A stretch of 54,945 nt of DNA from Candidatus Kuenenia stuttgartensis (GCA_945904015.1 CAMDPK010000024.1:1-54945), one strand, 5' to 3'; shown: positions 1 through 9,497, counted from the stretch's first letter. A program made the numbers and translations. The notes: a model not told the origin generated them from the sequence alone.

Positions 1-1
1 G

Positions 2-3000
2 CACCAGCCCAACCGGCAGCCGATCGTGATTTCGCGCGGCGAGTTCGCCTGCCTCGATTACTTCCAGCATGAAGGGGAAGCGTTTGCGCTGTCAGCCGGC
101 ATCTTCGTCGATCGCGAATCGTTGCTGAGTCGCAAGAAAGCGACCGTCATCGTTCGACCGCAGCTCACGCTGAACGGGACGCCGGTCAGCTCGAAGCTGT
201 TGGAGCAGGTCAAACTGCAAATCGTCTCGACCGATCACGACGGTGTCGCGTCCTCGACGGAGATTCCGAATTTCAAGCTGTTCGAGGACCGCGAATCGAC
301 GCACGAGTTTTCTGTCCCGCCGCGCACTCAGTCGCTGAGTTTCCAGTTGATTGGGCAGGTCAAAGTGCTCAGCACGAACGCGACGATCAACTTGGCCGCG
401 AACGAATCGTTCACGTTCAACGAGATGGACCGGACGGACAAGATCGAAGATTTGCACTTGGTCCGCACGAGCGCCGGGTACTTCGTCGAACTGCTGGGCA
501 AGACAGGCGAGCCCAAGACGTCGCGGCCGATGCTCGTCGTGTTGAAGCATCGGGATTTCCGCGATCCGGTGACTCTGTCGTTCAAGTCGGACAAGTCCGG
601 TCGAGTGTCGCTCGGCCAACTTGAGGACATCGTGGCAATCACAGCGACCGGGCCGGAGGGAACTCAGCACGCTTGGCCGATTCGGCCGGACGAGCATGTC
701 TATTCGCAATCGTTGCACGGCCGAGTCGGCGAAGTGCTGACGTTGCCGTACTTGCCAAAGCCCAACATAGAACGCATCGCCGGCGCGCTCAATCTCCGAA
801 GCGATCTCTCGCTGCTCGAACTGCGCGGCGATTCGTTTCTCGCCGATCGCTTTGAGAACCTGTCGATCAAGAATGGACTCATCACGATCAGCGGGTTGAA
901 GGAAGGGGACTACGACCTGTGGCTGAAGTCGCTGAACCGGCATGTCCGCATTCGGATCGCTCCCGGCGAAGCGAAGCACGGATATGTGCTCGGCAACGTG
1001 CGACAACTCGAAATGCGGCCACTCAAGGCATTGCAGATTGAGAGCATCAAGGCGGACGACAAAGCGCTGGTGATTCAGCTCAGCAACGTGAGTAAGTTTG
1101 CTCGCGTGCATCTGTTTGCAACACGGTTCGCTCCGGAGTTTCCGGCGGGGAATCATCTGGCTCGGATCACGCAGGCGGAGCCGTACTCGATTCGCACGTC
1201 GCCGGCCGAGTCGGTGTATCTGGCCGGGCGGAACATCGGCGACGAGTACCGATACATCATCGACCGCAAGTACGCAAAGAAGTTTCCGGGCAATACGCTT
1301 GAGCGGCCGTCGCTGCTGCTCAATCCGTGGGTGCTGCGTTCGACCGAGACCGGCGAGCAAGTCGCAGCCGGCGGTGACGATTTCGGAGCGAAAGGCGCAC
1401 CGCCGTCCAGCGAGATGGCACGCGGGGAAGGTCAGGGTGCTGGCCGGAACGCGAAGCCCGGTGACTTCGCGAATCTCGACTTCCTGGCCGAAGCGTCGGC
1501 CGTGTTTGTGAACCTCGTGCCGGACAAGGATGGGAAGATTGTTTTGAAGCGCGAGTTGTTGGGCAGTCATCAACATCTGCACGTTGTCGCCTGCGATCCG
1601 CTCAGCACGACGTGGCGGAGCGTCGCGCTCGACGAGCCGCGCTCGACGTTCATCGACCTGCGGCTGGCGAACGGGCTGGATCCGAAGAAGCATTTCACGC
1701 AGCAGAAGCGAATCAGTCTGGTCGGGGCCGGGCAGCCGTTCACGTTGGCGGACATCGCCACGTCGAAGTTCGAGGCGTATGACAGTCTCGCGCGGGTTTA
1801 TCTGCTGTTCACGACGCTGACGCATGATCCGAAGCTGGCCGAGTTCTCGTTCCTGCTCAACTGGCCGAAGCTCAAGCCAGAAGAGCAGCGGGAGAAATAC
1901 TCGAAATATGCCTGCCATGAACTCAATGTGTTCCTGGCGAAGAAGGATCCGAAATTCTTCAACACGGTCGTGAAGCCGTACCTCGCGAACAAGAAAGACA
2001 AAACATTCCTCGACCGCTGGCTGCTGGACGACAAGGTTGATCCGTTCCTGCAACCGTGGTCTCACGGGCAACTCAACGTGGCCGAGCGAGTCTTCCTGGC
2101 CCAACACATCAATGGCGAAGGATCAAAGACCTCGCGGCACATCGACGAGCTGTTCAAGTTGCAGCCGCCGAACATCGACCGGTTCTTGTTGCTGTTCGAC
2201 ACGGCGGCCAAGGGGAGTTCGCTGGAGACCGGCGACGACCTCGGTTTGAAACGGAATCTCAGCGAGAGGCTGAAGGAATCGGAAGTGATGTTCGAGAGCC
2301 TTGCGGCGAGCGACAAGCCGGTGGATTCTGCCGCCGCTGGCGGCGCTGCTCCTGCGGCACCTCCGAAGAGCGGAGCACTTGGAGGATTTGGGATGATGGC
2401 GGGCGTACCAGCCGAAGCCAAGAAGTCGGGCAAGCAGCAACTTGAGCTTCGCGATAAGGCCAAGGAAGAAGCCGGTTCCGAACGATTGCGGCGGGGACTC
2501 GCCCGCGATGGCAAGCCGCAGGATGCAAAGGCAAAACGGTTGGGAGCCTTGGCAGAAAAGAAGGACTCGAATACGAATGGCGTTTTCGATTCCGATTCGG
2601 AAGAGTCGAAGCCAGCCGACGAATCCGTGTTCTTCGGTCGCTTCCGTCGAGAAGAAGTTCGCCAACTTTATCGCAAGATGGACCCCACCAAAGAATGGGC
2701 GGAGAACAACTACTACCACCTCGCGATCGCCGAGCAGAACTCCGGTCTCATCACGGTCAACTCGTTCTGGCGCGACTACGCTCAGCATGATCCGACGAAG
2801 CCGTTCCTCAGCACGAACATCGCGGACGCGAGCCGCAATTTTACGGAGATGCTGCTCGCGCTGGCGGTGCTCGATCTGCCGTTCGAGCCGGCGAAGCATG
2901 AATCGAAATTCGATGGTCCGCAGATGACGCTCGCGGCCGGCAGCCCGATGATCGTCTTCCATGAAGAGGTCAAAGCCGCTCAGCCCGCCGCCGACAAGAC

Positions 3001-4849
3001 GCCGATCCTCGTCAGCCAGAATTTCTTCCGGCACGGCGACCGGCATCGCCAGGAAAACGGCGAGCAGATCGACAAGTACGTCGCCGACGAGTTCGTCATT
3101 CACACCGTCTATGGCTGCCAGGTGGTCGTCACGAATCCGACGTCCGCTCGGCAGAAGCTGACCGTGCTGCTGCAAGTGCCGCAAGGAGCGATCCCCGTCG
3201 CCAACGGCCAGCCGACCAAGAGCGTTCACGTCGACTTGCAGCCGTATCACACGCAGACGCTGGATTACTTCTTCTACTTCCCGGCTTCCGGGCAGTTCCC
3301 GCACTTCCCGATTCACGTCGCGAAGAACGGCGAGCTGATCGCGTTCGCGTCGCCCAGCACCTTCAACGTCGTGGACAAGCCGACCAAGATCGACACCGAG
3401 AGCTGGGATTACGTCTCGCAATACGCCTCGGCCGATGACTGCCTGAAGTTTTTGGGCACGCACAACGTCCACGGCCTGAACCTCGAACGCATGGCGTGGC
3501 GGATGCACGACGCGAAGTTCTTTGATGCGGCGATCTCGCTGTTGAGCACACGACACGCTTTCAACATGACGCTGTGGTCTTACGGCCTGAAGCACAACCA
3601 CGTCGCCGCGACTCGCGAGTACCTGCAACACGCTGACGGCTTCGTCAACGAGTGCGGCGGCCGACTGGTCAGCGCGCTGCTGACGATCGACCCGGTCGCA
3701 CGTCGCAGCTACGAGCACCTCGACTATAAACCGCTGGTCAACGCGCGAGCCCATCGGCTCGGCCAACAACGCCAGATCGTCAACGCGAAGTTCAACGAGC
3801 AGTATCACCGCTCGCTGCAAGAACTGTCGTACCAACGGAGCCTGACCGACGATGACCTGATGGTCGTCACCTACGACCTGCTGTTGCAGGACCGCATCGA
3901 GGAATCGCTGACGACGTTCGCTCGCGTGAACCCGGAGCGGCTGCCGACTCGGCTGCAATACGACTACTTCCAGGCGTACCTCGACTTCTTCACCGACAAC
4001 CCGAAGCTCGCGCGAGCCATCGCTGCCAAATACACCGACTACCCGGTGGACCGCTGGCGACAAGCGTTTGCTTCAATCAAGGCCCAGCTCGACGAGATCG
4101 ACGGAGCCGGCCCGAAGAAGATCGACACCGAAGACCGCAACCAAGATCAAACACAACTCGCCGCGACCGACCCGAACTTCGATTTCACCGTCGAGGCGAA
4201 ACAGCTCACGATCAACCACCAAAACCTCGGCGAAGTCAAAGTCAGCTACTACCTGATGGACGTCGAACTGCTCTTCAGCCGCAACCCGTTCGTCCAACAA
4301 TTCCGCGGCCAGTTCAGCCTGATTCAACCCAACCGCGTAGACACCGTCGCGCTGGCCGATCGCAAGCAAGCGGCAGTCACGCCGGTTGATGCCGGCACCG
4401 GATCGGGTTCAACCGCCGAACCGGAAGCGCCGCCGAAGTCGGATGGGACTGATGCGACGAAGGGGACTCATGGGGCGAAGAAGGTCGAGCTTCCGAAAGA
4501 CCTGCACAACAAAAACGTGCTTGTCGAAATCACCGGCGGAGGCCAGACGAAGACGCAGGCGTACTACTCGAACTCTCTGGCCGTGCAGCTCATCGAGAAC
4601 TACGGCCAACTGAAAGTCACGCACTCGACCACCAACAAGCCGATCGCGAAGGCTTACGTGAAGGTCTACGCCCAACGTCCGGATGGCTCGTCGCGGTTCT
4701 ACAAAGACGGCTACACCGACCTGCGTGGCCGCTTCGACTATTCGAGTCTCAACACCAACGACCTCGACGCCGTCAGCAAGTTCTCCGTCCTCGTGTTGAG
4801 CGACGAACATGGTGCCATCGTGAAGGAGGCGAATCCGCCGAAGCAGTGA
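2..4849 (+). CDS. Very large protein of unknown function, 5'-truncated
   Basis: The reading frame is open from the first bases of the window, so the N-terminus lies upstream; the first in-window start-like codon (GTG at 26) is probably internal. At least 1615 residues are present. I recognise no family. The N-terminal third is beta-rich, in the manner of stacked Ig-like or macroglobulin-like domains. Near residues 770-880 there is a low-complexity Ala/Gly/Lys/Glu linker, and a second Pro/Gly/Thr-rich linker lies near residue 1470. Helical, TPR-like stretches follow the first linker. The last 90 residues resemble a carboxypeptidase-regulatory-like beta-sandwich (NYGQLKV followed by GYTDLRGRFDY). 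Size and composition suggest an exported protein, but the signal region is not in view. The coding frame is real: it is long, uninterrupted, and has consistent third-position G/C bias. Confidence 0.8.
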   Translation, partial: HQPNRQPIVISRGEFACLDYFQHEGEAFALSAGIFVDRESLLSRKKATVIVRPQLTLNGTPVSSKLLEQVKLQIVSTDHDGVASSTEIPNFKLFEDRESTHEFSVPPRTQSLSFQLIGQVKVLSTNATINLAANESFTFNEMDRTDKIEDLHLVRTSAGYFVELLGKTGEPKTSRPMLVVLKHRDFRDPVTLSFKSDKSGRVSLGQLEDIVAITATGPEGTQHAWPIRPDEHVYSQSLHGRVGEVLTLPYLPKPNIERIAGALNLRSDLSLLELRGDSFLADRFENLSIKNGLITISGLKEGDYDLWLKSLNRHVRIRIAPGEAKHGYVLGNVRQLEMRPLKALQIESIKADDKALVIQLSNVSKFARVHLFATRFAPEFPAGNHLARITQAEPYSIRTSPAESVYLAGRNIGDEYRYIIDRKYAKKFPGNTLERPSLLLNPWVLRSTETGEQVAAGGDDFGAKGAPPSSEMARGEGQGAGRNAKPGDFANLDFLAEASAVFVNLVPDKDGKIVLKRELLGSHQHLHVVACDPLSTTWRSVALDEPRSTFIDLRLANGLDPKKHFTQQKRISLVGAGQPFTLADIATSKFEAYDSLARVYLLFTTLTHDPKLAEFSFLLNWPKLKPEEQREKYSKYACHELNVFLAKKDPKFFNTVVKPYLANKKDKTFLDRWLLDDKVDPFLQPWSHGQLNVAERVFLAQHINGEGSKTSRHIDELFKLQPPNIDRFLLLFDTAAKGSSLETGDDLGLKRNLSERLKESEVMFESLAASDKPVDSAAAGGAAPAAPPKSGALGGFGMMAGVPAEAKKSGKQQLELRDKAKEEAGSERLRRGLARDGKPQDAKAKRLGALAEKKDSNTNGVFDSDSEESKPADESVFFGRFRREEVRQLYRKMDPTKEWAENNYYHLAIAEQNSGLITVNSFWRDYAQHDPTKPFLSTNIADASRNFTEMLLALAVLDLPFEPAKHESKFDGPQMTLAAGSPMIVFHEEVKAAQPAADKTPILVSQNFFRHGDRHRQENGEQIDKYVADEFVIHTVYGCQVVVTNPTSARQKLTVLLQVPQGAIPVANGQPTKSVHVDLQPYHTQTLDYFFYFPASGQFPHFPIHVAKNGELIAFASPSTFNVVDKPTKIDTESWDYVSQYASADDCLKFLGTHNVHGLNLERMAWRMHDAKFFDAAISLLSTRHAFNMTLWSYGLKHNHVAATREYLQHADGFVNECGGRLVSALLTIDPVARRSYEHLDYKPLVNARAHRLGQQRQIVNAKFNEQYHRSLQELSYQRSLTDDDLMVVTYDLLLQDRIEESLTTFARVNPERLPTRLQYDYFQAYLDFFTDNPKLARAIAAKYTDYPVDRWRQAFASIKAQLDEIDGAGPKKIDTEDRNQDQTQLAATDPNFDFTVEAKQLTINHQNLGEVKVSYYLMDVELLFSRNPFVQQFRGQFSLIQPNRVDTVALADRKQAAVTPVDAGTGSGSTAEPEAPPKSDGTDATKGTHGAKKVELPKDLHNKNVLVEITGGGQTKTQAYYSNSLAVQLIENYGQLKVTHSTTNKPIAKAYVKVYAQRPDGSSRFYKDGYTDLRGRFDYSSLNTNDLDAVSKFSVLVLSDEHGAIVKEANPPKQ

Positions 4850-4892
4850 GACTCGTTGCCGTGAACGCACCGAGACCTGACCCCGGACAACC

Positions 4893-5387
4893 ATGCGTTT
4901 CTACGCGCATTCCATGAATGAAGTCATCATGAGTCCGTCATTCAAAGTTCGGCATGCAACTGAACTCGATTCAGACGCGATTGCGCGGCTGGCTTGTGAC
5001 CTCGGTTATCCGGCCAACCCTGATGCGATGCGTGATCGCATCCGAGCGGTCTCCGCGTCATCCACAGATTCCTTGTTTGTCGCAGCCGACTCGTTCGATT
5101 CGCCTGTCGGATGGCTCCAAGCGCATGCGGCGCATGTCATCGAGTCCGGATTCCGTGTCGAGATTCTCGGGCTCGTCGTCTCACCGACAGTTCGCCGCGC
5201 CGGCATCGGTCGCGCCCTTGTTGCTGAGGCGGAGCGTTGGGCGACGAGTATCGGTGCCCAAATCGTTGTCGTGCAAAGCAACGTCAAGCGTGAGGAGAGC
5301 CATGCCTTCTATCCCGCGCTTGGCTACAGTACGACCAAGACGCAAGTCGTGTATCGAAAACCTCTGTTTGAGGTCTCTTCGCAATGA
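4893..5387 (+). CDS. GNAT family N-acetyltransferase
   Basis: This cytosolic enzyme of about 164 residues should transfer an acetyl group from acetyl-CoA to an unknown amine. The GNAT core starts at FKVRHATELD (residues 17-26). The acetyl-CoA pyrophosphate loop is RRAGIG at residues 101-106, after the beta-4 strand ILGLVVSP. The C-terminal part (SHAFYPALGY) matches the usual GNAT end, where a Tyr lies near the substrate. The start is uncertain: ATG at 4893, 4914 and 4929 are in frame and none has a strong Shine-Dalgarno sequence. The core begins after the 4929 Met, so the shorter form is plausible. It lies 43 bp after the large upstream gene. Substrate unknown. Confidence 0.85.
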   Translation: MRFYAHSMNEVIMSPSFKVRHATELDSDAIARLACDLGYPANPDAMRDRIRAVSASSTDSLFVAADSFDSPVGWLQAHAAHVIESGFRVEILGLVVSPTVRRAGIGRALVAEAERWATSIGAQIVVVQSNVKREESHAFYPALGYSTTKTQVVYRKPLFEVSSQ

Positions 5388-5426
5388 GCGAAATGCCTAA
5401 CAAACCACGAACGCAAGGAGAACGCC

Positions 5427-5981
5427 GTGAAGGTTTTCATCGGATTGCTCTTCATTGGGATTCTGGGCGCGGCCGTCGCGGCGCAGCCTGACGGACCAGC
5501 GGCGGCTCAACCACTCACGGGGACGAATGCCGCCACGCTGCTGCCGGGAAAGGCGGATTTCGAGCGGGAAGTGAAGGCTGCGAGCGAGCAGTTCGAACGG
5601 GCCAAACTGCGACACACAGAAGCCACTGAGCGTGCTCGGCTGAATTACGTCAAGGTTCTGGAGGACAACTTGAGCGACCTCGTCACCAAATACGGTCGTG
5701 CTGCCGAGTTCGAGAAGGAATTGACACGAGTCCGGAGCCTGAAGTTCCACTCGCCGAAATTCGAATACAAAACGTTCGAGTGGGAGCACAACGCAGCGCC
5801 GGTCAAAATGATTCACAAGGATGACGGCTTCTGCTACCTCGCAGACATTGGCGGAGCCTTTAACGGCGGAGCCGAAGTCGCCCGGGTCTACGTCGGAGAC
5901 GACGGGTTTTGGTATCTGCACGGCAGCACTGGCCAGGGATTCATGGTCGTTCGGGCGATCGCCGTGAAGTTGACTCGTTGA
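5427..5981 (+). CDS. Small secreted coiled-coil protein, function unknown
   Basis: The protein has 184 residues and a GTG start, preceded by a good ribosome binding site (AAGGAG at 5415-5420). Residues 1-19 form a classic signal peptide (short basic start, IGLLFIGILGAAVA core, cleavage near AAQ). Residues about 40-105 are rich in Glu, Lys, Arg and Ala with heptad-like spacing and should form a coiled coil. The last 70 residues are aromatic and Gly-rich (KFEYKTFEWE, GDDGFWYLHG) and look like a small beta domain. I do not recognise the family. It is probably periplasmic. It follows the acetyltransferase by 39 bp on the same strand, but no functional link is evident. Confidence 0.75.
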   Translation: MKVFIGLLFIGILGAAVAAQPDGPAAAQPLTGTNAATLLPGKADFEREVKAASEQFERAKLRHTEATERARLNYVKVLEDNLSDLVTKYGRAAEFEKELTRVRSLKFHSPKFEYKTFEWEHNAAPVKMIHKDDGFCYLADIGGAFNGGAEVARVYVGDDGFWYLHGSTGQGFMVVRAIAVKLTR

Positions 5982-6072
5982 TGGTAAAAAGATTGGAGTG
6001 TGGAAATACTTCGACGCGATCGGAAAGTTAGGTCGCACGAAGTCGATTTGAATGCCCATAGCAGGAATTGAG

Positions 6073-7197
6073 ATGGCAAGTCGTTCTGTTGATGAGCCTG
6101 GCAGTTGCGCCGGAGGGAGAATTCTGGTCATCGGTGCAGGAGTCAGCGGCCTCACCAGCGCGCTTTGCTTAAGGCGAAAGGGTTTTGAAATTACGGTGGT
6201 CGCGGACCAGTTCGCTCCGCGAGTGACGTCCGTCGTCGCTGGGGCCTTGTGGGAATGGCCACCAGCGGTGTGTGGCCATCATCAAGACCAAGTCTCGCTT
6301 GATCGGTCCAAAGTTTGGTGCAAGACCTCGTATGAGATCTTCGCGGATCTCGCCTGTGACCCGGCGACGGGTGTCTTCCTGAGACCCGTGACGTTCTATT
6401 TCCAACACCCGATCAGTGACGATGAATGGCAACGGAAGAAGGTGGAAGAAGTGAGGGGCGAGGTCCAGCAGTTCAAGCACGATCCGAAGCTGATCAGTGA
6501 AAACGGCATCAATCCCCGACTCGGTTATCGGGACGCATACTCTTATCTCGCTCCCATGATTGATACTGATGCGTACATGCGCTGGCTCCTTGGCGAGGCT
6601 CAGAAAGCTGGCTGCCAAATCATCGAAAGTCAGGTGACCGGCTCTTTGCGAGAGCAGGAGTCGTCGCTGAAACGCCAGTACGGAGTCGATGCCATTGTCA
6701 ATTGCACCGGGCTGGGTGCCGGCGAACTGACAGGAGACGTAGTGTCACCGCTCCGAGGTGCGCTCATTCGCCTGCGAAATGACGGGCAGACCATGCCCAG
6801 GATTACTCAGGCGCACTGTGTCTCCCACGACGGTTCGGGAGAGGGCCGAGGCTTCATCTTCATCGTTCCACGCGGTGCAGACATGCTGGTTCTGGGAGGA
6901 TTGGCCGAGCCAGACGAATCGAACTTGGACATCGGTCTGCACAACTACGAGCCAATTCGCGAAATGTACCAGCGCTGTCTTGAGTTTCTGCCGATCCTGA
7001 GTGGAGCCACCATCGACGCGGCGGAGCCTGTCCGTGTTGGCCTCAGGCCGGTTCGCCTTCAAAACGTCCGCTTGGAGCGGGAGCCTGGCACGCGCATCGT
7101 TCATAACTATGGCCACGGTGGTTCTGGCGTCACTTTTTCGTGGGGTTGCTCCTTCGAGGTTGCCGAGCGGGTGGCACATCTTCTGGCCGAGGGGTGA
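6073..7197 (+). CDS. FAD-dependent D-amino-acid oxidase family protein
   Basis: It is predicted to oxidise a D-amino acid or related amine to an imino acid, with FAD. The dinucleotide-binding motif GAGVSG is at residues 21-26, after the strand RILVI. The C-terminal signature GHGGSGVTFSWG matches the conserved DAAO family block that contacts FAD. Length (374 residues) fits the family (about 340-370). The ATG at 6073 is preferred because AGGA lies 9 nt upstream; an in-frame ATG at 6052 would add 7 residues. There is no signal peptide, so it is cytosolic. Substrate cannot be assigned; D-aspartate oxidase and fungal or bacterial DAAO relatives share this fold. Downstream sequence is repeat-rich and non-coding. 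Confidence 0.88.
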   Translation: MASRSVDEPGSCAGGRILVIGAGVSGLTSALCLRRKGFEITVVADQFAPRVTSVVAGALWEWPPAVCGHHQDQVSLDRSKVWCKTSYEIFADLACDPATGVFLRPVTFYFQHPISDDEWQRKKVEEVRGEVQQFKHDPKLISENGINPRLGYRDAYSYLAPMIDTDAYMRWLLGEAQKAGCQIIESQVTGSLREQESSLKRQYGVDAIVNCTGLGAGELTGDVVSPLRGALIRLRNDGQTMPRITQAHCVSHDGSGEGRGFIFIVPRGADMLVLGGLAEPDESNLDIGLHNYEPIREMYQRCLEFLPILSGATIDAAEPVRVGLRPVRLQNVRLEREPGTRIVHNYGHGGSGVTFSWGCSFEVAERVAHLLAEG

Positions 7198-7317
7198 GTG
7201 AATTGCGCGGGAGTTGGCCATCAAGCCACGCCCGGCAAACATTGGCCCAGCCTTTCCAAATCAAATCGCTGCATTTGATTCGGCTGCTCGCTTGTTTGTT
7301 TGCACGGTCCAATCGTC

Positions 7318-7359
7318 AGCCGAGTAGCCTCCGGTTGTAATGCTCGATGGTCGACGGGA
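7318..7359 (+). repeat. Intergenic module, copy 1 of 2 in the window
   Basis: The words AGCCGAGTAG (7318-7327) and GCTCGATGGTCGACGGGA (7342-7359) recur in the same order at 9744-9806, the second with 16 of 18 bases identical. The spacer differs in length (14 versus 35 bp). This is a short dispersed intergenic module of unknown role. It precedes the orphan coding tail. Confidence 0.5.
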
Positions 7360-7390
7360 CGCTCTTCGCCGTGGGCAAGTGTGCCGATAG

Positions 7391-7687
7391 CCAGAAGACC
7401 GGAGCGCGGAAGTACGACTTCCGCAACGGAGGGCTACGAGCGACTGGCAAGGTCTCGAAGGGACGGCCAAGGGACAAGTCGAGAAACCGCGGTACGTCGC
7501 CACCGTCTCGGCCGACGGGAAACAGTTTACGGACGGGAAGTGGACCGGAACCTCGGATGGCTCCGAGGCCAAGCCGGTGCAATGGGAAGCCAACTGGACC
7601 GGCGACGACAAGCTCCGCTTCGAGAAGAAGCTCTTGAACAAACTCCCGTACCGACCTCTGGAGCCTACGATTCGCTTGTTCGGATAG
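7391..7687 (+). pseudogene. Orphan C-terminal coding tail (gene remnant)
   Basis: This frame is bounded upstream by a TAG at 7388-7390 and ends with TAG at 7685-7687. It has no usable start codon. From about 7440 it reads as a well-behaved soluble protein end: SDWQGLEGTAKGQVEK, then ATVSADGKQFTDGKWTGTSD, then EANWTGDDKLRFEKKLLNKL and a stop after IRLFG. The composition is balanced, unlike the overlapping Arg/Ser-rich frames. The upstream part overlaps a palindrome (7406-7424), which suggests an element insertion or deletion removed the 5' portion. The family is not recognised. Alternatively it is a chance open frame, but the composition argues against that. Confidence 0.45.
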
Positions 7688-7747
7688 CGATGGCTGCATC
7701 AACTTTGAAGAGTTTCGGTTCTCCGCCATTCGTGTTGAAACACAGAC

Positions 7748-7814
7748 ATCAGCCGTTGGGGGCTGGCCCACGGTTAAGCGAAATCAAACCGTGGATCAGC
7801 GTTCAACGGCTGAT
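7748..7814. repeat. Imperfect palindrome, same family as 32542-32607
   Basis: Arms of 28 bp at 7748-7775 and 7787-7814 begin and end with ATCAGCCGT and ACGGCTGAT and enclose an 11-bp loop. Complementarity is strong at both ends (AACCGTGG near the loop, AACGGCTGAT outside) with mismatches in the middle. The left arm matches the left arm of the element at 32542, so this is a dispersed family. Confidence 0.7.
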
Positions 7815-7928
7815 TTGACACAAGATGCGAGGCAGTTGATTGAGGCCACAATGCGATCGTGTTACTTTGGAACCCAGTGTTAAAGTTTTCAAGTTTTCGA
7901 TGATCCCTTAAAGTCCAGGAGTTCCATC

Positions 7929-9488
7929 ATGCCCGCTGCCGCCAACAAGGTGATCGTGACCAATCTGAGTGCTCTTCAAAAGAAGTATGGCAACGGCATT
8001 GCCGCCGTAAACAACGCGCTGAAGTCTTTGATCGCGGCTGATGCGGGACGAGGGCTGAAGACGATTATGGTGGATGTGAGCGACGCGACTCAGATGAAGT
8101 CGCTGGGCGGCAAGCCCGTGTCGAGCACTAAAGGTGCTCGGCAGCACAAGGAAGCGGTCGACGCGATTTATCGAAACCTGGTGCCGGATTATCTGGTCAT
8201 TTTGGGAAGCCCTGATGTGGTTCCGCATCAGGCGCTGAAGAACCTCGCCGGCGACGATGACGGGGCAACGATTCCCAGTGATTTGCCTTATGCGTGCGAT
8301 GCTCCGTACAGCCAAGACCCGCGGAAATTCCGCGGTCCCACACGCGTGATCGGGCGGCTGCCTGATCTGAACGGCGGCAGTGATTCGAGCGGAGTTGTGA
8401 CGGTTCTGAACGTCGCGGCGAATTATCAATCCCGGCCAGTCAGCAGTTTTCAGCCGCATTTCGGGCTGTCGGCGGAGGTGTGGAAGGCATCGACCAAGCA
8501 AAGTTTGCAGAACATTTTCGGCTCGCAACAGGTAGCGATCGCTCCGCCGAGTGGTCCGCCTTGGACCGCCGCAGCGTTGCATCCGCGCATGCACTTCATC
8601 AATTGTCACGGCGGTCCGGCTGACTTTCATTTTTATGGACAGAAAGGCTCGTCGTACCCGGTCGCTCATGAGACGCCGGATCTGAAAGGCAAGATTCTCG
8701 AAGGGACCGTCGCAGCGGCGGAGTGTTGTTTCGGAGCCGAGCTTTACGACTCGTTCAAACTTGCGCTCGAGATGGGGATTTGCAACCGCTACTTGCTGGA
8801 CGGAGCCTATGGATTTTTCGGAAGCACGACGACGGCTTACGGTCCGTCTTCCGGGAACGGTCAAGCAGACGTCATCACTCAGGATTTCTTGAGGCACGTC
8901 TTGTCGGGAGCCTCCTTGGGACGCGCCGCGTTGCAAGCGCGGCAGGACTATGTGATGAAGAATGCGGTGCTCGACCCAACTGATCTGAAGACTTTGTCGC
9001 AGTTCTATTTGCTGGGCGATCCATCGATTCATCCGGTCGCCGCCGCATCGCCAGTTGCTCCTCCCCACGCGAAGAGCTTGCGGGGGTTGCTCTCACAAGC
9101 CGGTTCCGCAGCACGAACAATTCGGCGTGACGCACTGACCAGAAATGGTTTTTCGTTGATGGCCGCGTCGAATTTCATTCTGGCGTCCAAACAATGGGTG
9201 ACGAAGGCCACGACTTCAGTGCAAAGCGCTTTACAGGAAACGCTCGGCTCCGTGGATTCGATCGTGTTTCAGAAGTTCGCCATCGGAGCCATTGCCACTT
9301 CCAAGCTCGCGAAGTTATCGACCAAGGGGCTTCGATTATCGGTTCTCGAAGCTCCGTCGATGCTCCATTTCGCGCTTGGAAAGCGGGTCGTTACAATCGG
9401 CGGAAAACCTCGCACGCTGTTTGTTGCCGCGCGAGCTCGCGAAGTCGCGGGGAAGTTGGCCGACGTGCGAACGGCTCACAGCCACTGA
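7929..9488 (+). CDS. Caspase-fold cysteine peptidase, family C25-like, cytosolic
   Basis: The protein has 519 residues and a good ribosome binding site (AGGAG, 7 nt before ATG). It shows the landmarks of clan CD family C25 (gingipain-type) peptidases: a strand-Asp block DYLVILGSPDVVPH (87-100), GRLPD (142-146), a His block HFINCHGG with candidate catalytic His227, a Cys block AAAECCFG with Cys266/267, and the C25-typical FYLLGDPSIH near residue 365. Unlike secreted gingipains there is no signal peptide, prodomain or sorting domain, so it should act inside the cell. Residues about 380-519 form an extra C-terminal region of unknown fold. The 76-residue gene starts 9 bp after its stop. CHAT-type peptidases are the nearest alternative. 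Substrate and trigger are unknown. Confidence 0.75.
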   Translation: MPAAANKVIVTNLSALQKKYGNGIAAVNNALKSLIAADAGRGLKTIMVDVSDATQMKSLGGKPVSSTKGARQHKEAVDAIYRNLVPDYLVILGSPDVVPHQALKNLAGDDDGATIPSDLPYACDAPYSQDPRKFRGPTRVIGRLPDLNGGSDSSGVVTVLNVAANYQSRPVSSFQPHFGLSAEVWKASTKQSLQNIFGSQQVAIAPPSGPPWTAAALHPRMHFINCHGGPADFHFYGQKGSSYPVAHETPDLKGKILEGTVAAAECCFGAELYDSFKLALEMGICNRYLLDGAYGFFGSTTTAYGPSSGNGQADVITQDFLRHVLSGASLGRAALQARQDYVMKNAVLDPTDLKTLSQFYLLGDPSIHPVAAASPVAPPHAKSLRGLLSQAGSAARTIRRDALTRNGFSLMAASNFILASKQWVTKATTSVQSALQETLGSVDSIVFQKFAIGAIATSKLAKLSTKGLRLSVLEAPSMLHFALGKRVVTIGGKPRTLFVAARAREVAGKLADVRTAHSH

Positions 9489-9497
9489 CGAATTCCC

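Larger units (their letters stand above)
7198..7928. other. Gene-poor 731-bp interval with repeats and a gene remnant
   Basis: No intact gene is supported here. The stretch contains a short module shared with 9744-9806, a 19-bp near-palindrome (GCGGAAGTA/ACTTCCGC at 7406-7424), an orphan coding tail (7391-7687), and a 28-bp-arm inverted repeat (7748-7814). Longer apparent reading frames on both strands disagree with one another and have Arg/Ser-rich compositions typical of chance frames. The last 60 bp hold the ribosome binding site of the next gene (AGGAG at 7917-7921). Confidence 0.6.

Noticed and set aside
92..2107. A 671-residue open frame on the minus strand, opposite the large first gene
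   Set aside because: It has an Arg/Gln/Val-rich composition and no recognisable domain, and mirrors the high-GC codon bias of the plus-strand gene. The same holds for 2123-4063.
7300..7818. A 172-residue open frame in the gap before the peptidase gene
   Set aside because: Arg/Ser-rich, crosses two repeats and ends in one; the overlapping frame at 7391-7687 has far better protein-like composition.
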